This document shows, piece after piece, positions 17,342-25,360 of a stretch of DNA of 37,200 bases. Below the pieces are notes generated by a model. It was not told the origin of the DNA and did no database searches. It worked only from the letters and a program-made list of their open reading frames with translations. How positions within the stretch are numbered: position 1 is the first letter of the stretch; each line of letters opens with the position of its first letter. Both the position numbers and the translations under genes were made by a program. Source of the stretch: DATHXC01 sp041662005 (GTDB lineage Bacteria; Pseudomonadota; Gammaproteobacteria; Burkholderiales; Methylophilaceae); assembly GCA_041662005.1 (NCBI GenBank), contig JBAZTJ010000006.1, forward strand, positions 1-37,200, read 5' to 3'.

Positions 17342-18667
17342 GTGTCAATTCGTTACGTTTATACACGCAATAACACCGCCTATTACCAACGCAAGATACC
17401 TCTAGATGTTCAGCCTCTCTACGATGGCTCGAAGGCTATCAAATTAAACCTAGATACAAATAATCCAAGTGAAATAGCCCGTAAAGTCGATGCACTCAAT
17501 AAACAATATGAGGCCACTTGGGAAGCAATGCGTGGTGGCAATATTATAACACCCCATAGCGTCAAGGATGCTGCTAAGAAACTTTTAAAGGATTACGGCC
17601 TTAATCCCCTACCCGCTAGAAACCCCAGCCTGAGCCAAGAGCTGTTCATGGACTTGGTAATCGAGCCAAAGCGACAAAGCCACGCCGCTGGTGATGAAGA
17701 TACCTACCGTAACACCAGCCCCTCAGAGTATCTTTCCGCTGCCGAGGCTGAAGCCCTAAGACTAATCAATGTAGAGGTAAAGCTCCCACTGAGCGAGGCA
17801 ATTGAGATTTACTTGGGGGCACACCCAAAGGCTAACGATAAGGACTTTGTGTCCTACTCCCGTAGAGCCTGGAAGAAGCTGACCGATTTACTTGGGGAAG
17901 ATAAGCCATTTGAGCAAGTCACAAGGGCTGATGCGAACGCATTCATAGCTAAGGTAATAGAAGGCTCTAAGACCACTACTGCCAAGAGACTCACTAACTC
18001 CATCAAAGCGGTGTTCAATACCGTAATAAGCGAACGGGAGCTGAACAAACCTAATCCCTTCCTCAAGCTCCGAATAGCGGGGTTGGGGGAAGATGCTAAA
18101 GAGAGAAGCCCATTTACAGTCTCTGAACTTAGAACCCTTGCGGAAGCTTGTAAGGCTAAGGACGACGATATGCGCTGGTTACTTGCTCTACAGTTGGACT
18201 TAGGTTGCCGGATAGCTGAAGTAGCCGGTTTAAAGCTGCAAGACATCCACTTGAACGCAGACATACCGTATATAAGTATTAAGCCCTACACCGTAAGATC
18301 ACTCAAGACAGCAGGTTCAAAAAGGGATGTACCGCTGGTGGGCGTGGCTCTTTGGGCCGCCCATCGGATTGTCGATAACGCTACCAAAAATCAGGTTTAT
18401 GCCTTCCCTCGGTACACTGATGATAAATCTTGCAAGTCTATAGGGGCTTCTGCCGCATTAAATGGCTGGATTAAAGGGGTAGGTCTCACCCAAACAACTC
18501 ATAGCTTCAGGCACTCTATGAGGGACAGACTACGCAACGTTAATGCGCCAAAGGATATACAGGACGCTGTCGGGGGATGGGGTAAACAGGATATTGGGGA
18601 TAAGTATGGACAGGGTTATTACTTACAGACTCTTAAGGGCTGGCTTGACAAGGTCGTGCTGGACTAG
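17342..18667 (+). CDS. int: tyrosine-family site-specific integrase
   Basis: This integrase would recombine the element into and out of the tRNA-Leu 3' end. The N-terminal arm-binding region begins SIRYVYTRNNTAYYQRKIPLD, like DUF6538-type integrases. A SAM-like core-binding domain follows, then a catalytic domain with Arg in LGCRIAEVAGLKLQDI, Lys in SKRDVPL, box II HSFRH, Trp in GGWGKQD and the nucleophile Tyr nine residues later in DKYGQGY. The GTG at 17342 is chosen because GGAAG lies 10 bases before it. The ATG at 17312 and GTG at 17285 are also open but lack a ribosome site, and the latter lies inside the arm repeats. Total about 440 residues, normal for phage integrases. Confidence 0.93.
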   Translation: MSIRYVYTRNNTAYYQRKIPLDVQPLYDGSKAIKLNLDTNNPSEIARKVDALNKQYEATWEAMRGGNIITPHSVKDAAKKLLKDYGLNPLPARNPSLSQELFMDLVIEPKRQSHAAGDEDTYRNTSPSEYLSAAEAEALRLINVEVKLPLSEAIEIYLGAHPKANDKDFVSYSRRAWKKLTDLLGEDKPFEQVTRADANAFIAKVIEGSKTTTAKRLTNSIKAVFNTVISERELNKPNPFLKLRIAGLGEDAKERSPFTVSELRTLAEACKAKDDDMRWLLALQLDLGCRIAEVAGLKLQDIHLNADIPYISIKPYTVRSLKTAGSKRDVPLVGVALWAAHRIVDNATKNQVYAFPRYTDDKSCKSIGASAALNGWIKGVGLTQTTHSFRHSMRDRLRNVNAPKDIQDAVGGWGKQDIGDKYGQGYYLQTLKGWLDKVVLD

Positions 18668-19685
18668 CTCCAAACATGTGCAGTAGAAGAGTCAAAGAAG
18701 TAGACCTCTAAAGGTATTTTGCCCCTCCTATTAGCTGCCATTAGATTAGCTCTTGCAATAATGGCCTTATTTGAAGGAGAGTCCGGGTCTCCATGCAGCC
18801 CAACATAAATGCGCTCTAGTTTTCCCTTCTCAATTCTGGATAAATAATGTTCGTCATTTTTAGCTAAAGAGTGCCCAAAGATAAATAGACTTCCTCTTAT
18901 CTCACAAAAACTTCTATAAGCTTTCGCCAAATAGTCACTATGCCTAATATGCTCGAATTTCTCTCTACTAGTCCCTTCTGAAACAAACAAAGGGAAATAA
19001 TCTCTTGATAAAGCATCGCGGATTTGGTCAATTAGCCTTACTCCGGTTTTTGTCCAAGTGTACTTTTGCACTTCGACACCAGCATCAAACACATGAAGAG
19101 CGCCATGTAAGAAAAACATATTCTGCTCATGGCTTTGACTTGGTTCCCAGGTTACATAGTCAGCTTCAAAGTCATCATAAACTTGCCTGAATCCGTCATC
19201 AGAAGATGGTCGCTCTCCCTCTGCGGTATGCATCTGAACCCAATAAAGTAAAAGATCATAGTTAAATGTGTAGACAGTCTTAAAGTTTGCAATGAAAGCT
19301 CTGCAAAATGCATATTCACTTTCAGTTAATTCTCCAGGATAGGCTGGATGGCTACTTGCTATAGTTTGTACTAATAGCTCTCTTAAGCCTTCCGCATCAG
19401 CTTTAATTGACTCCAAAACAGATGCGGGTACCTCGCTATAATGACTTAAGATTTATAGGTATCAGAAAGCGCCCTAATTACTTTCTCGAAGTCTTGCGTA
19501 CCTAATGCTTCAAATACGCCTTTCACATAAGGCGAGAGCTTTGTAAAATCTGCAACCTCATACAACTTACCGTAAGTAAAAATATCAGGCCGACAAGAAA
19601 TACTGAAACCATTCCCCAATAGGATATGTGGCTCCCCGTACTTTTTTGCATGTGCAAGCGCATCATCAAATGTCAGAATGTTCAT
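18664..19685 (-). pseudogene. DUF4917-family protein, frameshifted into two pieces
   Basis: The N-terminal piece (19446-19685) contains HILLGNGFSISCRPDIFTYG and stops at a TAA. The second piece (in frame from about 19448 to 18664) contains FKTVYTFNYDLLLYWVQMH, NMFFLHGALHVFDAG and LFIFGHSLAKNDEHYL. Adding one T near 19449-19454 fuses them smoothly (...TYKS-LSHYSEVPA...). The motif set GNGFS / NYD / LHG / GxSxxxxD resembles SIR2-like and AbiH-like defence proteins, suggesting a nucleotide-binding fold. The DUF4917 assignment comes from remembered family motifs and the SIR2 link is inference. It may be truly broken or the result of a sequencing error. Its stop overlaps the integrase stop by 4 bases (convergent). 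Confidence 0.7.
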
Positions 19686-19789
19686 AAGCTATTGTTAGAA
19701 TTAATTATTCACAATGTAATCCAAAAACTAACTCGCATACAACTATTCATTGTGGACATGTTTTCCTTTAATCGTTAAGATCAACTCTG

Positions 19790-19805
19790 CTGTACGTTCG
19801 TACAC
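19790..19805 (+). promoter_or_regulatory. LexA (SOS) box upstream of umuD
   Basis: CTGT-ACGTTCGT-ACAC differs by one base from the CTGT-N8-ACAG consensus and contains the near-palindrome TGTACG-TT-CGTACA. It ends 15 bases before the umuD ATG, the expected place for SOS control. Confidence 0.8.
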
Positions 19806-19820
19806 TTAAGCGAGATCACC

Positions 19821-20264
19821 ATGACCATAGAGCAGACATACAACCCCGCCCCCCTGTCACCATCTGTTGTCCCACGGCCTATCTATAGCGGTAAGGTGTG
19901 TGCCGGACAGTCTCGCTTCCCCTCTCCGGCTCAAGACTATGAACAGAAGTCCCTTGATCTAAATCAGCGCTTTGTTACCAACCCACCAGCAACATTCTTC
20001 TTTGAGGTTACAGGGGATTCAATGATAGGAGCTGGAATATTCCCCGGTGCGACACTGATAGTTAATCGCTCAGTCAAAGCTAAGTCCTCTAGCATTGTCA
20101 TTGTGGATGTTGACGGGGAATGGATGGTTAAGCGGCTATACAAGCGAGGGAATACTGTAAGGCTGCTTTCTGAGAATTCTGCGTATGCTCCTATCGAGTT
20201 CAAAGAAGGCCAGGAACTGCTTATCTTTGGTGTTGTGGCCTATGCCATCAATAAACTCCTTTAA
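19821..20264 (+). CDS. umuD: UmuD-like S24 autoprotease, translesion polymerase subunit
   Basis: UmuD self-cleaves on RecA filaments to UmuD', the partner of UmuC in DNA polymerase V. The 147-residue product has the cleavage site Cys27-Ala28-Gly29 in KVCAGQSRFPSPAQDY. The catalytic Ser67 is in EVTGDSMIGAGI and Lys104 in DGEWMVKRLYK, all as expected. Length matches chromosomal UmuD (139). The gene follows a LexA box and overlaps umuC by 23 bases, a translationally coupled mutagenesis operon. Like MucAB and RulAB, it is carried on a mobile element. Confidence 0.95.
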   Translation: MTIEQTYNPAPLSPSVVPRPIYSGKVCAGQSRFPSPAQDYEQKSLDLNQRFVTNPPATFFFEVTGDSMIGAGIFPGATLIVNRSVKAKSSSIVIVDVDGEWMVKRLYKRGNTVRLLSENSAYAPIEFKEGQELLIFGVVAYAINKLL

Positions 20265-21534
20265 ATCGGTCTACGCGCTTTGTGACGCTAACAGTTTCTA
20301 TGCGTCCTGTGAGCAGGTATTTAGGCCGGACTTACGTAAGCGTCCCGTTGTAGTGTTATCCAATAATGACGGCTGTGTGATTGCGCAGACTAAAGACGCA
20401 AAGAAGTTGCTTGATCTGTATATGTGTAAGCCCTGGTTCGAGGTGGAACAAGAAGCTCGTAAGCTAGGGGTTGTCCCGTTCTCATCTAACTATGAGCTAT
20501 ATGCTGAGATGAGCAACCGTTTTGTAGCCACGTTAAGGCACTTTTCCCCACAGATTGAGGTGTACTCCATAGATGAATCTTTCCTCGATCTGACAGGCTT
20601 TACAGAAGACCTTACAGCTTACGGGAGAGTGATTAAAGACACGGTTAAGCAATGGACAGGCTTGCCGATCTGTGTAGGCATGGGTCATACCAAGACCTTA
20701 GCTAAATTGGCTAATCACTGCGCTAAGAAGATTGATGGTTTTAATGGTGTCTGTGACCTCACCAGTCTCTCACCAGCAGATCAAGACAGCCTTATGGAGT
20801 CATTACCTGTGTCTAAAGTATGGGGTGTAGGTAGTCGCTTAGAGGCCAGCTTAAACCAGCTCGGGGTACACAATGTATTAAGGCTCAAGAAAGCAAGCCC
20901 TAAGCGAATCCGTGACAAGTTCGGAGTGGTCTTAGAGAGAACTGTTAGGGAACTGAACGGGGAACCTTGGCTGGAGCTTTCCCTAGAGTTACCTGAGGCT
21001 AAGCAGGTAATGTCTAGCCGTTCCTTTGGCTCTAGGGTAAGTGAACTGTCAGACCTAGAGGAATCTATTAGTTTCCACGCAGGGACAGCAGCAAGGCGTA
21101 TGCGTAGTAAGGAACTGTACGCTAATGCTGTATATGTATTCGTGATGAATAGCCCACACGATAAGGCGGAATACTACTCAGCCAGCCAGGTGGTTAACTT
21201 ACCGAGCCCTACAGATTCAACCTTTCAGATCACTAAGGCCGCACTATGGCTACTTAAGCAGATACATAAGCCAGATGTGTATTATCAGAAGTGCGGTGTC
21301 ATGCTGATGGATACGGTACCCAAGGGAGGCCAGCAGATTGATCTATTCGGGTACTCTGAGAACGACGAGAAGTCCGACAGGCTAATGACTACGCTGGATA
21401 ACCTGAATCTGAAGTATGGGAGAGGAACCGTTAAGATTGCTTCTGAAGGGGTAGAGCAAGCCTGGGTAATGCGGAGGGCTTTTAAGAGTCCTAACTATAC
21501 GGGTTCTTGGGATGAGCTACCGACGGTTTTATAG
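20242..21534 (+). CDS. umuC: Y-family DNA polymerase V subunit UmuC
   Basis: UmuC is the error-prone translesion polymerase activated by UmuD'. The 430-residue product has the first catalytic Asp in VYALCDANSFYASCEQVF and the Asp-Glu pair in VYSIDESFLDLTG. A helix-hairpin-helix (LPVSKVWGVGSRLEASLNQLG), a little-finger domain and the C-terminal DUF4113 tail (IDLFGYSENDEKSDRLMTTL ... VEQAWVMRRAFKSPNYT) follow. The ATG at 20242 is chosen: the open frame reaches further up, but the family begins here and the overlap with umuD is typical. Intact by motifs, so the element could confer SOS mutagenesis. Confidence 0.96.
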   Translation: MPSINSFKSVYALCDANSFYASCEQVFRPDLRKRPVVVLSNNDGCVIAQTKDAKKLLDLYMCKPWFEVEQEARKLGVVPFSSNYELYAEMSNRFVATLRHFSPQIEVYSIDESFLDLTGFTEDLTAYGRVIKDTVKQWTGLPICVGMGHTKTLAKLANHCAKKIDGFNGVCDLTSLSPADQDSLMESLPVSKVWGVGSRLEASLNQLGVHNVLRLKKASPKRIRDKFGVVLERTVRELNGEPWLELSLELPEAKQVMSSRSFGSRVSELSDLEESISFHAGTAARRMRSKELYANAVYVFVMNSPHDKAEYYSASQVVNLPSPTDSTFQITKAALWLLKQIHKPDVYYQKCGVMLMDTVPKGGQQIDLFGYSENDEKSDRLMTTLDNLNLKYGRGTVKIASEGVEQAWVMRRAFKSPNYTGSWDELPTVL

Positions 21535-21556
21535 ATTTAAAATCAAACTCTATAAT
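21528..21556 (+). promoter_or_regulatory. sigma-70 promoter for the KAP NTPase gene
   Basis: TTTATA (21528-21533), a 17-base spacer and a perfect TATAAT (21551-21556), 45 bases before the ATG. The -35 overlaps the umuC stop, so the KAP gene can be expressed apart from the SOS operon. Confidence 0.6.
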
Positions 21557-21601
21557 GAATTTAATTTAGTATTAACTAACCAGTATAAAAGAATAACTTA
21601 A

Positions 21602-23047
21602 ATGAAAACTTTAGAAGAGCTCGAATCCACCTGGCCCAATGACAGCTTACAACGCACTGGTGAGGGTCGTTACCTAATTAAATATCTGAATGCCCTTTAT
21701 GGGGGTGAAACTGATGAAACTCTATATGGCTCTTTCGTGTTGAATCTTAATGCGCCTTGGGGATATGGCAAAACGTTTTTTCTGGACAACTTGAAGTTGG
21801 ATTTAATGGAGTTAAACCACCCTGTCGTCTACTTTGACGCATGGGGAAATGACTACACAAATACGCCGTTATTAAGCTTTATATCGGAAATACAATCGTC
21901 ATTAAAGCCATATGTAGATAAGACTCCCAATGGAAAGCGTTTGTTAAAGTCATTTAACGAGAAGGGGAAAAAGATAATTGGTGCTGTCGCTGGAATTGGG
22001 ACTAGTATTCTTGCTAAGAAGCTGACTGGTTATTCATTAGCCGAGTTGAAAGGTATTGTAGGTATCGACGAAAATGATATTGCTACAATGGGCGACAAAA
22101 TAAGCGAAAAGTCAGAGAACATAATTGGCAAAATTGTCCAAAAGTCTCTTGACGAGCATCAACAATTAAAACAATTAATTTTAGACTTTAAAACAAACCT
22201 TGAAGACTTAATGGTTGCGCTAAATGAGGACTCTAATTTCAAGTTTCCTATGTACATATTGGTAGATGAATTAGATAGATGTAGACCAGATTTCGCTGTT
22301 GAATTATTAGAGAACATTAAACATATATTTAACTCAAAAGGTGTTTTCTTTATTGTCGCAACTAACAAGGAGCAATTAGTTAATTCAATCAAAGCTATTT
22401 ATGGAAATCAGTTTGATTCATTCAGTTATCTAAAGCGATTTTTCAATCAGGAATACAACCTATCCTTACCAGACACAATGGGGTTTAGCGAAGCATTGTT
22501 TAAGAAGTATCGCATTAGTAATGAAAAGCTATTTTTCCCAATTGAACCTGCCCTGAACCCCGCGCGAAACGTATTGGCTTACATGTTTTCTCAAATGTCA
22601 TCACTATTTGGTTTAGGACTGAGAGATAAAGAACAAATATGTATCCAGTTAAAATCTATTCTTTTGACCTGTGGAGATGAAAAATTACATTACCCCTTTT
22701 TAATTTACATTCTGATCATTAAGCATAATCACAGGGAAGGGGATATTGAGAAGTTAGCGAAAGCGGAGGTGTCAAAACTCGATTCTGCTCATTTAGTCAT
22801 CTCCGATAAGAGCGATTTCGGCGAACCTAGACCGTCAATTACTGTTTCGTATTTACAGCTTATAAATTTCTACATGAAACTAACAGGTTTAACCAATAAA
22901 AAAATTAATCAAATGAATATCGAACGTCATAACTCATATGAGTCTCAGGTGGTCAGTTTACTACTACAGAGCTCTAGGAATGGCATACCTTTCACTGATC
23001 TTTCTGAATACTACTCGTTGGTGGAAAAAGCAGGGCATTTTGGATAA
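21602..23047 (+). CDS. KAP-family P-loop NTPase
   Basis: KAP NTPases are membrane-linked STAND-like ATPases, several of which act in phage exclusion. The 481-residue product has Walker A at about residues 51-59 (APWGYGKTFF) and FDAWGND shortly after. A hydrophobic stretch around 125-140 (IIGAVAGIGTSILAKKL) sits where KAP proteins carry membrane segments. Walker B with the family signature is at about 218-230 (YILVDELDRCRPD), followed by FFIVATNKEQLVNSI. The C-terminal region is unassigned. It is more AT-rich than its neighbours, indicating separate acquisition. The role in this element is unknown; anti-phage defence or exclusion of competing phages is an inference from family and context. Confidence 0.85.
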   Translation: MKTLEELESTWPNDSLQRTGEGRYLIKYLNALYGGETDETLYGSFVLNLNAPWGYGKTFFLDNLKLDLMELNHPVVYFDAWGNDYTNTPLLSFISEIQSSLKPYVDKTPNGKRLLKSFNEKGKKIIGAVAGIGTSILAKKLTGYSLAELKGIVGIDENDIATMGDKISEKSENIIGKIVQKSLDEHQQLKQLILDFKTNLEDLMVALNEDSNFKFPMYILVDELDRCRPDFAVELLENIKHIFNSKGVFFIVATNKEQLVNSIKAIYGNQFDSFSYLKRFFNQEYNLSLPDTMGFSEALFKKYRISNEKLFFPIEPALNPARNVLAYMFSQMSSLFGLGLRDKEQICIQLKSILLTCGDEKLHYPFLIYILIIKHNHREGDIEKLAKAEVSKLDSAHLVISDKSDFGEPRPSITVSYLQLINFYMKLTGLTNKKINQMNIERHNSYESQVVSLLLQSSRNGIPFTDLSEYYSLVEKAGHFG

Positions 23048-23131
23048 TGGGACACTAATCTAACATATCATGATGTAAAGCTTGCACTCTTTACCCGATG
23101 ACTCCTTGAACCTAGCGCCTCCGCACATGGG

Positions 23132-23734
23132 TCAACTGTCATCTTTAATTTCAGATTTAAGTATGTCAAATGCATTGTACATACGCTCCCTAAGCTTAAC
23201 TTTAGTCTCTTCAATAAAAATTTTCTTATGGTTCGATTCCATAACTTTGGAAAAATCCTGTGATTTGAGTATTGCTTGCCAATCATCAATCTCATTGTAT
23301 AGCTCAGCCATGTCCACGAATATCCCCTTTAGCAGATCACTAACATCCTTCGTGAAATAGAACTCTGTAATGGTTAGTGAACTATAAAAAGGCCATAAAT
23401 CTTTATCTTGGTTCATATCGCTTGGATTTGTATTGATAAAGGAGATTAATATTTTATGAAACTCTGTAGTTATCTTGACCCTTTTTTCTAACAGTGCAAT
23501 TCGATTGGATTGTTTAGCTTCCATTACCTGCAAGTTGGCGGCTTCGGCTTGTAGATTAGCAGCCTCCGCCTGTTTATGTGCGCTTTTAGAATCCACCAGC
23601 GCTATAGCAGACTGAGCTTTTGCAGCAGTCGCCTGTTCAATCGCAGCTTTTGCCGTTGCTCTATTATGGTGTGCAGCATATAAGGCTATTACTAACCCCG
23701 TATATTGGATAATGTCACTTAACGTGAAGGTCAT
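23132..23734 (-). CDS. membrane-anchored coiled-coil protein of unknown function
   Basis: This is a 200-residue protein without a recognised family. The N-terminus (LSDIIQYTGLVIALYAAHH, about residues 5-23) is a likely membrane segment. A long Ala/Gln-rich coiled coil follows with the internal repeat AEAANLQ AEAANLQ (about 25-85), then a helical C-terminal domain. AGGGA lies 4-5 bases before the ATG. It converges with the KAP gene with 84 bases between stops, and the two may be a module. Single-span plus coiled coil is also the layout of some phage-exclusion and signalling proteins, but no function can be assigned. Confidence 0.75.
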   Translation of the reverse strand: MTFTLSDIIQYTGLVIALYAAHHNRATAKAAIEQATAAKAQSAIALVDSKSAHKQAEAANLQAEAANLQVMEAKQSNRIALLEKRVKITTEFHKILISFINTNPSDMNQDKDLWPFYSSLTITEFYFTKDVSDLLKGIFVDMAELYNEIDDWQAILKSQDFSKVMESNHKKIFIEETKVKLRERMYNAFDILKSEIKDDS

Positions 23735-23954
23735 AGTTAATCCCTATTAATTTATAGAGCGACTATATGTCACTTTCAGGTCAGCGGAAAGGCAAGTAAC
23801 TTGGAATAGTTTTGTATAAAAAATGTGAGTGGGTCACCTTACGTATCTGTTGACCGAATACCCCCGTACCCCTCGATTGACTGATAGTACACCAGCGGCT
23901 CAATCCTTATCTCAATCCAAAGATGAGGCCGGATTCAATTACATTACTGGTAAT

Positions 23955-23995
23955 TCAGGCACTTAGGCTAGCTCATACATACTATAGGATAGCAG
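23955..23995 (+). promoter_or_regulatory. T7-family-like phage promoter repeat, copy 1
   Basis: The core AGCTCATACATACTATAGG (23970-23988) has the predicted initiating G at 23987 and AGCT at -17 to -14. It shares 30 of 41 positions with copy 2 without gaps. ACTATAGG matches the T7/SP6/K11 promoter initiation region. No sigma-70 -35 is spaced correctly. It faces the 530-base non-coding stretch. Confidence 0.6.
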
Positions 23996-24163
23996 CCCCC
24001 AGATTGAATCTTAAAGGGCTGGCTGGTGGATTAGACTTTACTAACGATTAGCTTCAACTTACCAAGATTCAACTCGCGGTCTGTTGGGGAATCTTTACGA
24101 TAGCCCCATGACGATTCTTGTACCGGATGAAGATAAGCCTCAAATGAGGAAGTTCTAATAAAG

Positions 24164-24250
24164 ATGGTGGATAGAGTTACTTCTAACATTAACGACATTA
24201 CAGCCCCTTTAGTTAATCTCTCAGTGAATTTGAAAGTAACTGAAGGTTAG
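24164..24250 (+). CDS. possible 28-residue small protein
   Basis: An ATG frame encodes MVDRVTSNINDITAPLVNLS and eight further residues. It lies downstream of T7-like repeat 1, with AGGAAG 15-20 bases upstream, which is rather far. There is nothing recognisable in the sequence; it could easily be chance. Confidence 0.18.
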   Translation: MVDRVTSNINDITAPLVNLSVNLKVTEG

Positions 24251-24500
24251 CATGAAATAATGGGGGTATACAATAATATTTATATTAATCATGTACTTAG
24301 TTACTTTATGACAACTATCCTCATAGAGCAACCTTCCCTCTAAAGAAACTATCTCCTTAGGTAATCGGAAATGCAATCGCACGGTAACGCACGATCTCTG
24401 AGCGACTGGGGTAAGGATATGGGGAAGGGGTAAATAATGGCTGTAAGCTCATGGAATAACGTACCGTGCCCCTAATAGAATCAATCAGGTACAGAAAATA

Positions 24501-24541
24501 TCAATGACTTAGTTGAGCTACAGGATACTATAGGATAGCAG
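24501..24541 (+). promoter_or_regulatory. T7-family-like phage promoter repeat, copy 2
   Basis: The core AGCTACAGGATACTATAGG (24516-24534) has the predicted +1 G at 24533. It shares AGCT at -17, TAC at -14 to -12 (as in T7) and ACTATAGGATAGCAG with copy 1. It points into the 3' end of the serine recombinase gene on the opposite strand, so a transcript from it would be antisense to that gene. Confidence 0.6.
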
Positions 24542-24559
24542 GGCTAAAAATGAATCTCT

Positions 24560-25120
24560 CTACAATCTGTCGCCTAATACTCTGTACAGACTAGCCCTAC
24601 TTATTCCGTGTTTCTCAGCCAATGCGGCCTTGCTACCGCTCCAACCTGCTGCCTCAGCTTTTAACAACTTTACTTGTTCATCCGAGAGTTTAGGCTTGGC
24701 TCCGAACTTAACGCCCTGCTGAATCGCTTTAAGCCTTCCCTCAGCGGTTCGCTCATTGATTAATGATCTCTCAAAGGCTGCAACTGCCCCGAGTACATTA
24801 AACAGCAACTCTCCGATAGCTGACGTAGTGTCAATCTCTGGTTGATCTAAGGCTTTCAGTCCAACGCCTTTAGCTTTGAGCTGCTTGGCAATGATGCTCA
24901 GGTCAGACATTGAACGGGCAAGCCTATCTAGTTTGGTAATTATCAGGACATCACCAGCCCTTACGAACTCTAGTGCTGCCTGAAGTTGCTTACGGTCGTC
25001 CGCATTCTTACCGCTAGCCTTTTCCTCGAATATCTTTTCGCAACCTTCATCGGTCAGAGAAGCTAACTGAGCATCCAAGCTTTGGCTCAGGGTACTAACT
25101 CTCGCATATCCAACTTTCAT
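24560..25120 (-). CDS. serine recombinase, resolvase/invertase family
   Basis: This small serine recombinase is of the Tn3-resolvase/DNA-invertase type (186 residues). The catalytic domain begins MKVGYARVSTLSQSLDAQ, with nucleophile Ser9 and Arg7. It continues with GDVLIITKLDRLARS and IGELLFNVLGAVAAFERSLINERT. The C-terminal HTH (about 145-183) is LKAEAAGWSGSKAALAEKHG then ISRASLYRVL. GGAG lies 6 bases before the ATG. Repeats TGTCTCAT/ATGAGACA crowd the region just upstream and could be its res site or operator. It probably resolves multimers, inverts a segment, or is a remnant of another transposon; no transposase is nearby. Confidence 0.93.
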   Translation of the reverse strand: MKVGYARVSTLSQSLDAQLASLTDEGCEKIFEEKASGKNADDRKQLQAALEFVRAGDVLIITKLDRLARSMSDLSIIAKQLKAKGVGLKALDQPEIDTTSAIGELLFNVLGAVAAFERSLINERTAEGRLKAIQQGVKFGAKPKLSDEQVKLLKAEAAGWSGSKAALAEKHGISRASLYRVLGDRL

Positions 25121-25137
25121 ATTAATCTCCAGTTCAA

Positions 25138-25254
25138 TGTCTCATTAATCTTAAAGACTTCTGATAACATTATATGAGACAACTTATGAGACATGCAAGA
25201 GGTGCATTCCATCATTATGAAATTAATGTCTTACCACTTAAAACTTATGAGACA
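25138..25254. repeat. res-like cluster of ATGAGACA repeats upstream of the serine recombinase
   Basis: ATGAGACA occurs at 25174-25181, 25186-25193 and 25247-25254. The inverted TGTCTCAT is at 25138-25145. The last two direct copies extend to an exact 13-mer, AACTTATGAGACA (25181-25193 and 25242-25254), start to start 61 bases apart. Spacing and position suit recombinase binding subsites or an autoregulatory operator. Confidence 0.55.
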
Positions 25255-25291
25255 CCGGAGCGATTGCTCGGGGGTACTGTATAGGATGTTT

Positions 25292-25336
25292 TCCTAAAGT
25301 AACAATCACTTAATCGAGTAAGTCCGTACTTTAGGA
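25292..25336. repeat. long dyad/hairpin between recombinase and operon
   Basis: TCCTAAAGTA (25292-25301) pairs perfectly with TACTTTAGGA (25327-25336). Inside, ACTTA pairs with TAAGT around a 6-base loop. No T-tract follows, so it is not a standard terminator; it may be an operator, a recombination site or a single-strand origin. Confidence 0.55.
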
Positions 25337-25360
25337 GAACAGGCAGTTTCCACATTGGAA

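Larger units (their letters stand above)
23735..24559. other. 825-base region without a convincing gene, flanked by T7-like promoter repeats
   Basis: It contains two of the three T7-like repeats (23955-23995, 24501-24541), which would transcribe rightward. It also holds very short frames with possible starts at 24108 and 24164, an AT-rich patch around 24270-24300, and an interrupted inverted repeat GCACGGTA/TACCGTGC (24379-24386, 24462-24469). No known RNA family was recognised. Confidence 0.6.

Noticed and set aside
24560..25120. Serine recombinase as proof of a Tn3-family transposon
   Set aside because: No tnpA-like transposase or terminal inverted repeats are visible around it.
25275..25285. 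TACTGTATAGG as a fourth phage-like promoter
   Set aside because: The spacing in the core is changed (TGTATAG) and there is no AGCT at -17, so it does not align with the other three copies.
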